DNA of 64,000 nucleotides, taken from NCBI GenBank assembly GCA_022410635.1, contig JAJVDF010000018.1, forward strand, positions 3,268,612 to 3,332,611, read 5' to 3'. The DNA is from Tretioscincus oriximinensis (lineage: Eukaryota; Chordata; Lepidosauria; Squamata; Gymnophthalmidae). Within the stretch, counting starts at the first letter, position 1. Every line of letters starts with the position of its first letter. Positions 23,812-33,652 of this stretch are shown here, piece after piece. The position numbers and the translations under genes were made by a program. Under the pieces are notes generated by a model. The model saw nothing but the letters and a program-made list of their open reading frames with translations, was not told the DNA's origin and did not search any database.

Positions 23812-24493
23812 TGGGAAGAAGTCAGTGGCTATGATGAGAACCTCAACACTATCCGAACTTACCAGGTATGCAATGTATTTGAACCCAACCAGAACAACTG
23901 GCTACTCACCACATTCATAAATCGACGAGGGGCTCACCGGATTTATACGGAGATGCGGTTCACTGTGCGAGACTGTAGCAGCCTTCCCAATGTCCCCGGT
24001 TCCTGTAAGGAAACCTTCAACTTGTATTATTATGAAACAGACTCTGTCATTGCCACAAAGAAGTCAGCCTTCTGGACAGAGGCCCCCTACCTCAAGGTGG
24101 ACACTATTGCTGCAGATGAGAGCTTCTCTCAGGTGGACTTTGGTGGCCGGTTGATGAAAGTAAACACAGAGGTGAGGAGCTTTGGACCCCTCAATCGCAA
24201 TGGATTCTACCTTGCCTTTCAGGATTATGGGGCATGTATGTCATTGCTGTCAGTAAGGGTCTTCTTTAAGAAGTGCCCTAGTGTAGTGCAGAATTTTGCC
24301 ATCTTCCCAGAGACAATGACAGGAGCAGAAAGCACCTCTCTGGTGATTGCAAGAGGTACCTGCATTCCCAACGCTGAGGAGGTGGATGTGCCCATAAAAC
24401 TGTATTGTAATGGCGATGGGGAATGGATGGTTCCTATTGGCCGCTGCACTTGTAAGGCTGGATATGAGCCCGAGAACAATGTGGCCTGCAAAG
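23812..24493 (+). CDS. EPHB1: EPHB1 exon: ephrin-binding domain and start of cysteine-rich region (partial gene)
   Basis: EPHB1 is a plasma-membrane receptor tyrosine kinase. It binds ephrin-B ligands on neighbouring cells and steers axon guidance, synapse formation and cell sorting. This exon encodes 227 residues plus one base, starting [20 protein letters not shown] and ending EPENNVACK, then g that completes an alanine codon in the next exon (phase 0 start, phase 1 end). Residues about 1-160 are most of the ligand-binding jelly-roll domain, with [31 protein letters not shown] and [20 protein letters not shown]. Residues about 160-227 open the cysteine-rich segment, with [15 protein letters not shown] and [12 protein letters not shown]. 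Compared with human EPHB1 as remembered, only about six residues differ. The family calls for this large third exon. The Met at 23,704 lies in the intron and is not a start. The donor is AAG/gtaagg. No stop or frameshift is present. Confidence 0.96.
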
Positions 24494-26915
24494 GTAAGGC
24501 AATGATTTATTGAGATGTTGCTCTGTGATGACTGATCTACTCAACTATTTTTTCCTCTTGCAGAGAAAGTATTGAAGTTGTGCTAATGCTTGCTTGTTTA
24601 AAATTACATGGGAATTACTGCACAAGGTTTCTGTCTTTGTTAATTTTTTCAGGCTCAGTTCTCATTGTTATAAAGGTTTCAACATTTTTTTCTTAGGTTT
24701 TAGTTGTTCAAACACCTCAGTTAACAACTGTAATGAATCTTAATGAATACTACAAAGATAGAAATAGTGTCTGCTGAGCAACAGTAATTGCTTTTTGCTC
24801 CTGTTTTCTTAGTTCTCCAGCTGCTTTTTGACTTTTGGTGCATGCAGTCAGATATCTTTTGCAGCACTAATTCTTTACATATTATGAAGAACTTACGCCT
24901 TTATTGCCAATCATCCACAAGCACATAATCTTTCCACTCCATGAGTTTGCCATCATTTTCCAGGAAACACTGCTGTAAACCCTACCTTGCAATTGGCTGT
25001 TCTATATTTTTTCTATCATTTGTTTCTCATTCCCCTTGTTGCCAAGCAGGGGAATTCAAGGGGAAAAACCCTCGCTTTTAAACTTGGCCAACTCCTATAA
25101 ACCTGCAAGTGGGTTTTTTAAATCCCATCATTATTTTTTCCATTGCAAATTTTACTGGAAAAAGCAGCTGATCATCCTCTTAGCTCTTGCTGAGGGGCAG
25201 AGATACAGGTCTTTTCAGGTCACAAAAGTTCTTGAAGATGATGTCCTGATGGTACAAGAACAGGACATTTTACTGCAAAGTTGCATGTAAGTTCTAGCAA
25301 GTAAAAGTATGATGGCTGGCCTTTCTAGTGCTATCACTCCTGAATCTCTGCAGTTACCTTAGAAAATTCCCTATAAATCATGCTCTCAAAATGTGAGAAA
25401 AATTACATGTAGATGCAGCTATATTTTACATTGTCGGTCAGAATAGAAATATGTTCATAGTGTGTCCTGTTAGTGCTGTGTGTCTTGTTACAAGCACCTC
25501 TAACAAACAAATAGCACCTTTATCTGAGATTATTTATAGCAGAGCACTACTTTAAGGTATCTCCTCGCTGACGTTTACTGCCTCGTCTATAGGCTCATAG
25601 CCTTGTCCATATCCTTTTTGTTATGTGCTACTCTAGTCTTTGTTTTTATTATGGGACTACTCTAGTCTTTGGGAACATTTGTCATTTTGAATACTTAAGA
25701 AATAATTTTGAGTGAAGAACATGAGACTGTGACAATGGTCAGATGAATTATAGAATCTGTCTGTATGTACTGTAAGGTTTTTTAACCTTGTGAGCCAAAA
25801 CAAGGCTGTGAGGCCATTCTGAGGCAAATGGTAGCATTTTGGTGTGTCTGCCAAGGCCAGCCCAATCAACTGCCTGGCTTGCCAGTGATTCTTGGAAATC
25901 TGCCCTCTTCTCCTTCTGCCATTCCCTTCATTTGCTTTAATTCTACTGACTGTACTTCTGGCAGGAGGGATAATACCATCTTGATGGCCTGCTGTCTATG
26001 GGGAAAACAAAAGGGGTAGTCTTGGGCTTGCTTAATATAAAATAAGAGTGAAAAGGTTTACAATAAAGGGAAAAATGAAATTATTTGTGCTTAAAACATT
26101 GTAAATGGGGGAAATAACTGCTTATGGTAAGAAGGCCTGATCACAATGAAGTGTGTAGACATCTGTACCATAGGTAAATTCAGATTCCTCATTTTGGCCA
26201 GCAGAGAGAAAGTTCAGGGAAAGCCCATAGTTAAAACTCTCCAAATGTTCTCAGTGACCTTGCAGGTCTGTAAATGAATAGAAAAGACATTAAGAAACTT
26301 AGTCTAGAGTTATTAGGCTGTTGTGTGCCAATGATACCATCTTAAATCCAATTTGTAAGCACAAGTGTAATGCATATGCACAGAGATGCTGTGATTCAAC
26401 AGTACATTGACTGCATTCCACATTAGTATATTATATTTCTATAGCCCCATGNGTTCCCAGTTCACCACCATCACTCCCTGAATGCTTAGTCAAAACATTT
26501 TAACTGAAGTCTTATNGAAACATTTACTGAATAAAATACATACAATAAAGTCATATACAGTGTTGGATTGTGTTGTGACAGGTAAAAATAATTATTGTGT
26601 CAGGACAGAAAAATAATTGGGATGCATGCTTCAAAGGCACCATATGTAATAGAAAATGAACTCTAGTAACTAGTCTATGTCTGTGCATATCATGCTTATT
26701 TCTTGGCTTTGGAAAAAACCCCTTGTTTCTTCTCTTAAAATCTGCAGGCCAAGTAGTTTGTTATGCCAGCCTAATGTCTCCTTTTGAGTCCTCCTCTCCC
26801 AGCTGACCGTCACGTCATACGGGCAGATTTTCCAGTGAAGAGGGGGCTAAGCAGACTAAAATGGGCAGCTGATCAGGATAGCGCTTGTCAGGGTTGCTGC
26901 TGTGGGTTCTGCTGC
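24494..26915 (+). other. EPHB1: EPHB1 downstream intron, nothing recognised
   Basis: It opens with the donor gtaagg. No further coding exon or repeat was seen; the next EPHB1 exon (the remaining EGF-like segment) was not found through 64,000, consistent with a long intron. Isolated N bases occur at 26,452 and about 26,516. Confidence 0.6.
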
Positions 26916-26918
26916 TTA

Positions 26919-27115
26919 ACATAAGAACATAAGAAAACCCATATTGGATCAGGCCAGAGTCCATCTAGTCCAGCATTCTGTCTCACACAGAAGCCCACCA
27001 GATAGATGCACCTGGGCAGTCTGAACAGAGGAAAGCAAAATATGCACCTGTTCATGACTCCTTGCAAATGGCATTTCAGGAGCACTACCTGTTGCTCCAT
27101 CCTGGAGGCTTTGCT
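26919..27115 (-). mobile_element. CR1/L3-type LINE 3' end
   Basis: The plus strand reads acataagaacataagaaaac, tattggatcaggccagagtc and ccagcattctgtctcacaca, down to ttgctccatcctggaggctt. It is the same 3' untranslated region as 19,622-19,830 on the same strand. Only about 200 bp remain. The doubled acataaga at the end reflects the short terminal repeat typical of this LINE group. Confidence 0.88.
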
Positions 27116-28225
27116 CATTACGTTTTCTCCAACATGGGGTTGGGAAGAAGAGCAAAAAGAAGAATGGGGCAATGAGGACAATGAGGCAACCACTCTAGAA
27201 CACTCACATGGGCTGGCATAGGATAAGAGGAAAATTGAACTTTCCTTATGAAACAGACTGTTTTATGGTGTTTGGGTATATGTGGGTTTGTGTGTGAGTG
27301 TGGTGTAACTCCAACCTCACAACAGGACAGCAGCAGATAAAATACATTTGGATAAATTATTGTGTTCTCCAAGTGCAGCTGTTCTCTGTCATCTGTAGAT
27401 TTGCCTACAAAAGCGCATGCTTTTTCTTGTTCGTCTGTAAGGTGACACAAGAACCACCCTTCTAGATATTGTGGATGTAGTAGAGTTGGTTGTCTAGAAA
27501 GAATATCAACAATTGTTGGATGCTCAAATGCATGACCTCAAATGTCCTTTGAAGCAAGATAGATTCCTGTGATCTCTTATTGCCGCTTTGCACATTTTGA
27601 TACTTTTCCTTCAAAAGATTTTCTTTTCCTGTNAGAGCGAGAGGCCTTGTATAGCCCAGGATTGATTATTTATTAGCATGAAGGGGCAGAAGCTGTTGTA
27701 GAGAAAAATCAAAGAGCAGATCATTTTCCAAAGAAGGCCACGCAACAGCTGCTACGCAAACACAAAACTCTCCNAAGTGATGTTTGTGATTTCCTCTTGG
27801 CTTCAAAGGGTTGCGTTAGCTGGCAAGACCGCTTTCATCTTCCTCATTATTTCCTGAGTGAAACTGCGGGAATCAGAACAAGTCTTGATTGGTTCTGATT
27901 TAGATGGAACTCCGGGAAAGATATTCTGACTCTTAATTGAAACTTTTCTCTCTTGTTTCTGATTTTGCCATACATGCTTTATTTCTATATAGCTCGTTGG
28001 AATCCTCAGAGGGTTTGAGTTTATAAATATGTAAATTTTATTATTTCTTCTTCTCTGATAACTACATTCCGCTCTTTCTTTGTAATAACATATCTCAATT
28101 TCTTTCTTTATGCCTATCAACTTCATTTAAACTTTCTGTTCTTTGACATAACCTCTAAGTGGTGCTACTTCAAGCATTTGCTGAGCATTTTAAATTTTGA
28201 TCATAGATATATTCAAATCATATAA
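27116..28225. other. intronic sequence, nothing recognised
   Basis: No coding or repeat signal. Single N bases at about 27,633 and 27,774. Confidence 0.45.
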
Positions 28226-28440
28226 GCTGCATCCAAATGTCATTTGTTGCAATATTTTTGGAAATTCCAGAATAAAGCATGGATGCTTCAAAATAATGTA
28301 GTCCAGACAGTGCTTATTCTGCAATATCCTAGACTAATGGAATATGTAAGGGACATCTGGATCAACCTGGGAGAACATTCAAACAGAACCAACAAAATTC
28401 TTATCACAAGTTTAGAGGAAAGTAAATTTGGATAAATAAC
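28226..28440. repeat. possible MITE relic related to the 53,761 element
   Basis: It shares aagctgcatcca, attccagaataaagcatgga and a diverged centre with the inverted-repeat element at 53,761-53,913 (ctgcattca, attccacaataaagcatgga). A matching right end is not clear. Confidence 0.4.
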
Positions 28441-28746
28441 AGTATCTAAAACTTGAAGTTAACTGCAAATCGTGTTTTCTTTTTTTTACCCTTCAAAATA
28501 CTTTTTTTCCTTTTAGAACCTTCAAGCTACATCAGTTTTCTTAATGAAATACTGGCTTTAAAGAACATTTGATGCTAATCATTTTTAGCCTAGCTGAGTG
28601 TTATAGTGGCAATGCAATATTACAAAAATGATACCAAGGAAAATAAAAACAGGATGGGGTATGTGTGTCTGCATTTGTAATGGTTGTAAAAAAGCAATTA
28701 CAGCAGCAACATCAGTAAAAATTTCATCTTTGACACACCTAATAAA

Positions 28747-28855
28747 TTTCAGATAAATAGTCCCTCAGCATCTGAAGAAGTAGACCTGTCTACGAAAGCT
28801 TATGCCAACCACTTTTCTCAAGTTAGTCTCAAAGTGCTGCTAGCTCCTTTGCTGG
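28747..28855 (+). mobile_element. small retroposed element with hammerhead-like core and 12-bp TSD
   Basis: Perfect direct repeats acacctaataaa at 28,735-28,746 and 28,856-28,867 flank a 109-bp insert. Inside, CTGAAGA is at 28,772-28,778. A hairpin GTAGAC-CT-GTCTAC follows at 28,780-28,793, with GAAA directly after it at 28,794-28,797, then GC-TTAT-GC at 28,798-28,805. That order, CTGANGA, stem II, GAAA, stem III, is the hammerhead ribozyme layout. Departures: one extra A before the hairpin, C rather than T after stem III, and no visible stem I. Downstream comes the family body cacttttctcaagttagtct and gtgctgctagctcctttgct. It lies in EPHB1 sense orientation. A broken ribozyme or a look-alike are both possible. 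Confidence 0.6.
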
Positions 28856-29041
28856 ACACCTAATAAAGACATAGTACCGCTATTCTGCTTTTTTGGGATA
28901 CTCTAGGCTTAATAGATAAAACCTTGGGTAGATGTTTACATCATTAATTGCTATAGACCTGCTGATTTTTCAGCAGGTACAGCTTCTAATGCCTACAGCA
29001 CCTGGAGTGGGGGAATATTTTTTCACACCATTTAAAGGGAT

Positions 29042-29104
29042 AGATTTCTATCCCAGATTTTATCTGATAACTCAGATTTCTATCCCAGATTTTATCTGAT
29101 AACT
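29042..29104 (+). repeat. tandem duplication, 32-bp unit, two copies
   Basis: The unit agatttctatcccagatttt plus atctgataactc occurs at 29,042-29,073 and again, nearly complete, at 29,074-29,104. Copies are identical over the shared part, so the duplication is recent or polymorphic. A diverged single version is near 7,890. Confidence 0.85.
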
Positions 29105-29952
29105 GGGTTACCCTATAGAGAAAACATGTATTGATACAATTAAACTTTCTGGACATTATGGATGGATTTGTGCAACAAATATGAGAGAGATATGTCTGAA
29201 AATTGACTTCTGGTTTTTAACATGCATTCTTTAAGATGAAAAAGAATCTTAACTATGCATTTTCCCTTTTCAAATAACAGCAGTGTTCCACCATATCACA
29301 TTTTGAGAATTGCATGTTAGGTTTTTCAATGCACGGAATAAATGGTTTGCTTTCTGTCTGCATACACAATGCTGTGCAATATTGAATTCAGTCACTAGAT
29401 GTCTCTATGCTCTGCAGACTTAAATGGAGGGTGTGTCCATGTTGACAAAGAGGAGAAAGGTGTGTGGAAAGGAGGTTGCTTTGTTTACAGGTAAGGCTGA
29501 TTACAAAGCCTGTTTCGATGGTAATGAATACTCCAAGATCTGTCTGAAATTATCTCTATTTAGCTAAAGATGGAAAATAATCATTATTAGCTGCATAGTC
29601 AACTACCATGACATCAAATGATTCAGCACAAAATATGTTTTTCCAAGACACAATTTTCCNAGTAAAATTAAGCAGGGTGTGAAAATACAATTTTCTTAAA
29701 ATATCTCTTATGTTTAAGTTTTAAACCAGCTTCAAATAGAAAAATACACATGTGAAGTGAATTTTAATTTTCTTTTCACATTATCTAAACCAAAGATGGA
29801 TTACTTGAGTTAGAAAATACCAAAAGAAAATGTTTTGTCATTTTGCTGATTTGTCACTCTGAAAGTAGTTTGAAGCCAAATTAAAGTCTTAGAATGCAAA
29901 ACAGATCTTCCCTTTTAAAGGAAATAACTACCTTGTTATAAGCAACCATTTC
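29105..29952. other. intronic sequence, nothing recognised
   Basis: AT-rich DNA without coding or repeat signal. Confidence 0.45.
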
Positions 29953-30076
29953 AAAGAAATAGCCATGTTAGTTTTTGTTCAGAAAGTCCAGCAAAGTGTT
30001 CTTGCAGCACTTTGGAGACTAACAAGAAGAAGGCCGACAGCATAGGTTTTGTAGACAAGTCTACTTCTTCAGATGC
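29953..30076 (-). mobile_element. hammerhead-like family member, antisense, decayed
   Basis: On the minus strand it reads gcatCTGAAGA (30,066-30,072), an intact 6-bp hairpin GTAGAC-TT-GTCTAC (30,051-30,064), then AAAA where the best copy has GAAA. The family body follows: gttagtctccaaagtgctg, then tttgctggact and ggctatttcttt at the far end. The G-to-A change would destroy hammerhead catalysis. No TSD was recognised. Confidence 0.6.
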
Positions 30077-32174
30077 TAAGGACAAATGCCAGGGACAGAA
30101 TCCATGTAGGAAACTGAATTCAGGAAATAAAAATAGTTATGTAAATGTGGTTGATGGGGTTAACCAGGTCAAGTATAATTAAAGTGTATAACTTAATCTT
30201 CTTAAGTGATGGGAAGAGCCTGGAAGAAAGAGATGCAGCTAGGTGAAGGGTAACAATCAAATATATGCAGAAAAGAGAGCAAATCAATCCAAGAATGCTC
30301 TCAAGCATNAAATCCCTTGTCAATGGACTGAAATTTGTGGAACTATTCAAATTCTGCTGCTTCTTTTTCAAATCTTCATTTGAAGTTTGTTTGAGGACTG
30401 CTGGGGGTCCAAGATGGAATGCCCTAGAATGCAACATTGTATGAAAAATGCAATTTATCTATAGTCCTTACCCCCAATATAAGTTGCTTTTCTAGGAAAA
30501 AGTTTTGCAATCATATAGTATGATATTAATAATAAATAATCACAGTCAACTTAGTGATTTTTCCCTCTGCTCATGATAGAAATGGATTTGAAAAAATATT
30601 TTAAAGGTCAGATGTCCCATAGTGTATATAGATTAATTCAAATAATTTTACATTATTCACTTTTCTGAATCAGCGTGTATCAACAGTATAGAAGAGTCTG
30701 CAATCACATCTGCAATCACATTTCTTGTCTGAAATATTTTGCTGCTGAGTGCAAAGGAGAAATATGCAGACTTCTCTTTGATTTCTAGAATATGGAAAGT
30801 ACAAAGTGAAATTAGAGTGTATGTATACTGCTGGCAAGGCCACGATCCAGTATTCAAAGATCTATGATAAGAAGGTGCAAATTTCCATTAGTGTTTCTTT
30901 CTCTCCCCCCTCCCCCACCCTGAGCAACTGATATTGTGCGATGAATCAAATACAATAAACAGTTGATGCTTGGTCTGTTTTTGTACCAGTGTACCTGTCA
31001 CATGTATGTTTTTATTTATTTATTTTATAAAAGAAAAGAGGACATATCTTTATCCTCTTGCCCTTGCATGGAAAGCCCTTGACGGTTGAAAATAGCAGAA
31101 AAGGGAAGATGTATTTAATGGTTGATTTAGTCAAAAGTTGTTATACTAAGAATGTCTACTAAAAACACATCAAAAATAGGACTTTGCTGAGGTGCTTAAA
31201 TTACTCCCCTCCCCCTTTCTTTTGCCTAATGGAAATGGTTGCAGGGAACCATTTCATCCTAAGGTGTGAGAATGCTAATTTTCAGGAATGTTAAAAGAGA
31301 AGGGGAAGGTATGTTAGGGCAAGGTGGACTAATTGGAGGGGTAGATGCTCTTTTCCTCAACAGTCCTTGGTTTAAATGAGAAAAAATCCTGAATTAGAGA
31401 ATTAAAGTGAACAGATATTGTCCCTTCATTTATCAACAATGGCAAACAGTTTTCTTATGCTATGTTTAAAGGGACCCTGTGTCCATCCTTTCTTTAACTC
31501 TTTGGATCATACAGCTACTTCTGCTGTTCTTATGTCAGACCACTTGCTATGCTGGCTATTATCAAGGATGAGAATTGTCTGAAAAATCTGGTTTGAGAAG
31601 ACAGAAGTTTACAGCAAATGACGTATTCATGTTTTTATCTAAAAGAAGTGCCATTGGAAAATCACAATGCTGTTTCAGCATCTGTTCATGCTGGCATACT
31701 GGGCTTGCTTCATGAATTGTGCCTGTTGTTTAATTTTTCCAGGACTTGGAAGTAAGGCCCAAAGATTCACAGTATGGGTTGTAAATCCTTTTCTGGACGG
31801 TAGGAATCATAGAAACCTTCATCAGCCACAGCAGATGGGTCACACCTTGTTTAGTTTTCTGGCCAAGAGCTTTTACAGATGAATGGATCACAGGAGCTAT
31901 GCCTACCCCTCTTTGCTATAGAAAAACAACTGTCCAGTNATTATCTAGCAACTGAATGTTTGAAAGAAAAAAGAAATAACATACTCAGAATGTTCTTTTG
32001 CTTTATGAAAAGCTTTTAGTGCAATTTTAGTCAGTGATACACAGTTAAGTAAATCCAGGAAAGGGGCTTGTAGCACTTGGAGAGTAATACAGCTATTTCT
32101 CTGAAATCTACAATTAAGCAATAACAAGATGTTAACTTCTTTCATAAAGCAACATTGCAGAAATAATTTTATTA
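30077..32174. other. intronic sequence, nothing recognised
   Basis: Includes an atttattt run at about 31,011-31,026 and a pyrimidine-rich run near 30,900. No gene or element was identified. Confidence 0.45.
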
Positions 32175-32175
32175 G

Positions 32176-32300
32176 AAGAACATAAGAGAAGCCCTGCTCA
32201 ACTGGGCCACAGCCTCTTTAGTCCACATTCTGTCTCACACAGCGGCCCACTGATTGCACCTGGGCATCTCAAGCAGAAGAAAGGTATTAGAAATCACCTT
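32176..32300 (-). mobile_element. CR1/L3-type LINE 3' end, short and diverged
   Basis: The plus strand has agaacataagagaagccctg, ccacattctgtctcacacag and gcacctgggcatctcaagca, matching the last part of the same 3' untranslated region found at 26,919. About 125 bp remain. Confidence 0.8.
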
Positions 32301-32459
32301 ACTAATACTTTCACATGATCAGGAGCAAACTTATTTTGGAATAAATGGACTTAATGAGTCTGTGTATATTTCTAGGACAACAAAATAATATTGAGCTTTA
32401 ATGTTTCACTCTTTAACTTTTAATGCTTTTTAAATATTTATAGGAAATTGTTGGGAGAG

Positions 32460-32925
32460 GTCATCATGTAATGAAGTGTCATCCAGTTGTACCTCTCAAA
32501 GTTCTTGACAAATACGTAGAGGCAGTAATGGACTGGATGAAGACTAATAAATTTAAACTGATTCCAGGCAAAGCAGAGATGCTGTATGTTACAGGGCATG
32601 TTCATGAAGAAATGAAGCATCTTTTGATGGGTGCTTTGCCCTGGAAGGGACAAATACATAATTTGGGGTGATCCTGGACTCTGCGCTGATTTCCTGAAGT
32701 TCAAGTGGAGGCAATGGCCAGATGCACTAATCTCCATGCTGTAGTAACTACCAGGTTGCAGTATTACAATGCATGACATTACATCTGCCCTTAAAGATAG
32801 TTCAGAAGCTAAAGCTGGTGTAGAATGCAGTAACTAGACTACTAACTAGCACTGCATATCACATTGGTCCTTAAAATAACTGCACTGGGTGTCTTATTTG
32901 CTACTGAACCCAATTCAAAGTCAAT
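32460..32925 (+). mobile_element. L2-type LINE reverse transcriptase C-terminal fragment
   Basis: The plus strand reads VMDWMKTNKFKLIPGKAEML, the end of the reverse transcriptase domain in L2-type elements (motif pattern W-M-x-x-N-K-x-x-L-x-P-x-K-x-E). It then continues out of frame through the LGVILDSAL-like and QKLKLV-like segments to about 32,925. Frameshifts and stops show it is dead. The 3' tail is absent. Confidence 0.78.
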
Positions 32926-33284
32926 TTCAGAGAAATAGTCATGGTAGTCATCTTTTTTTCTTTTGAGGGAACTGACAGCAGCCATGATTTCAACCTGATT
33001 TTTGATGATTCTGTGCAAGTTGAGCAAATCCATTCTGGCAAATAAAAGCAGAGTGCATCTTACTGTTGTTGGAATGAAAAAGAGCAAGATAGGAGCGATC
33101 TGTACATTCATGACATTTAATGGATACCTACAGCAACATTAAAAAACACTTCAGAGTGAATTAATAAGGTCCATGAATGCATGGAGGTGTCTGAAGGCTA
33201 AAATTTGGACTTCTGGATTTGGTGACGAACTTGAGAAAATGGTGACACAAACATCTGTAACTGTAGCACAACTTGTGCTTGGGA

Positions 33285-33652
33285 GTGCTTGCAGGTTATT
33301 TTTAGAAGATAAGGGAAAGTATTTTTTCACACAGAGGGTCATTGATCTGTGGAATTTACTTCCAGAAGAGGTGCTGATAGTTAGCAGCCTTGATATCTTT
33401 AAGACAGGATTCAGGCAAGTTTATGGAAGGCGTATAAATAACTAGTAGGATGGATCTCTTGATACTGCCTTCAGGATGCAGCAANAGGCAGTATTTCTGA
33501 AATACATTTGAAGGGAGTAGACAACAGGTGAAGTTTTTGTTGTTTTCTGCTTCAAACTGCACAGACTGTACAGGGGAACCACTGTGTGAGACAGAATGCT
33601 GGATTAGATGGGCAGTGGCCCAATTCGGCAGGACTCCTCTTACATTCGTATA
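33285..33652 (+). mobile_element. CR1/L3-type LINE 3' portion
   Basis: The plus strand encodes KGKYFFTQRVIDLWNLLPEE and then VLIVSSLDIFKTGFRQVYGR before a stop, the C-terminal end of the CR1-type frame. The 3' untranslated region follows with acagaatgctggattagatg and ends aggactcctcttacattcgta. It contains one N at 33,485. It is 5'-truncated. Confidence 0.85.
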
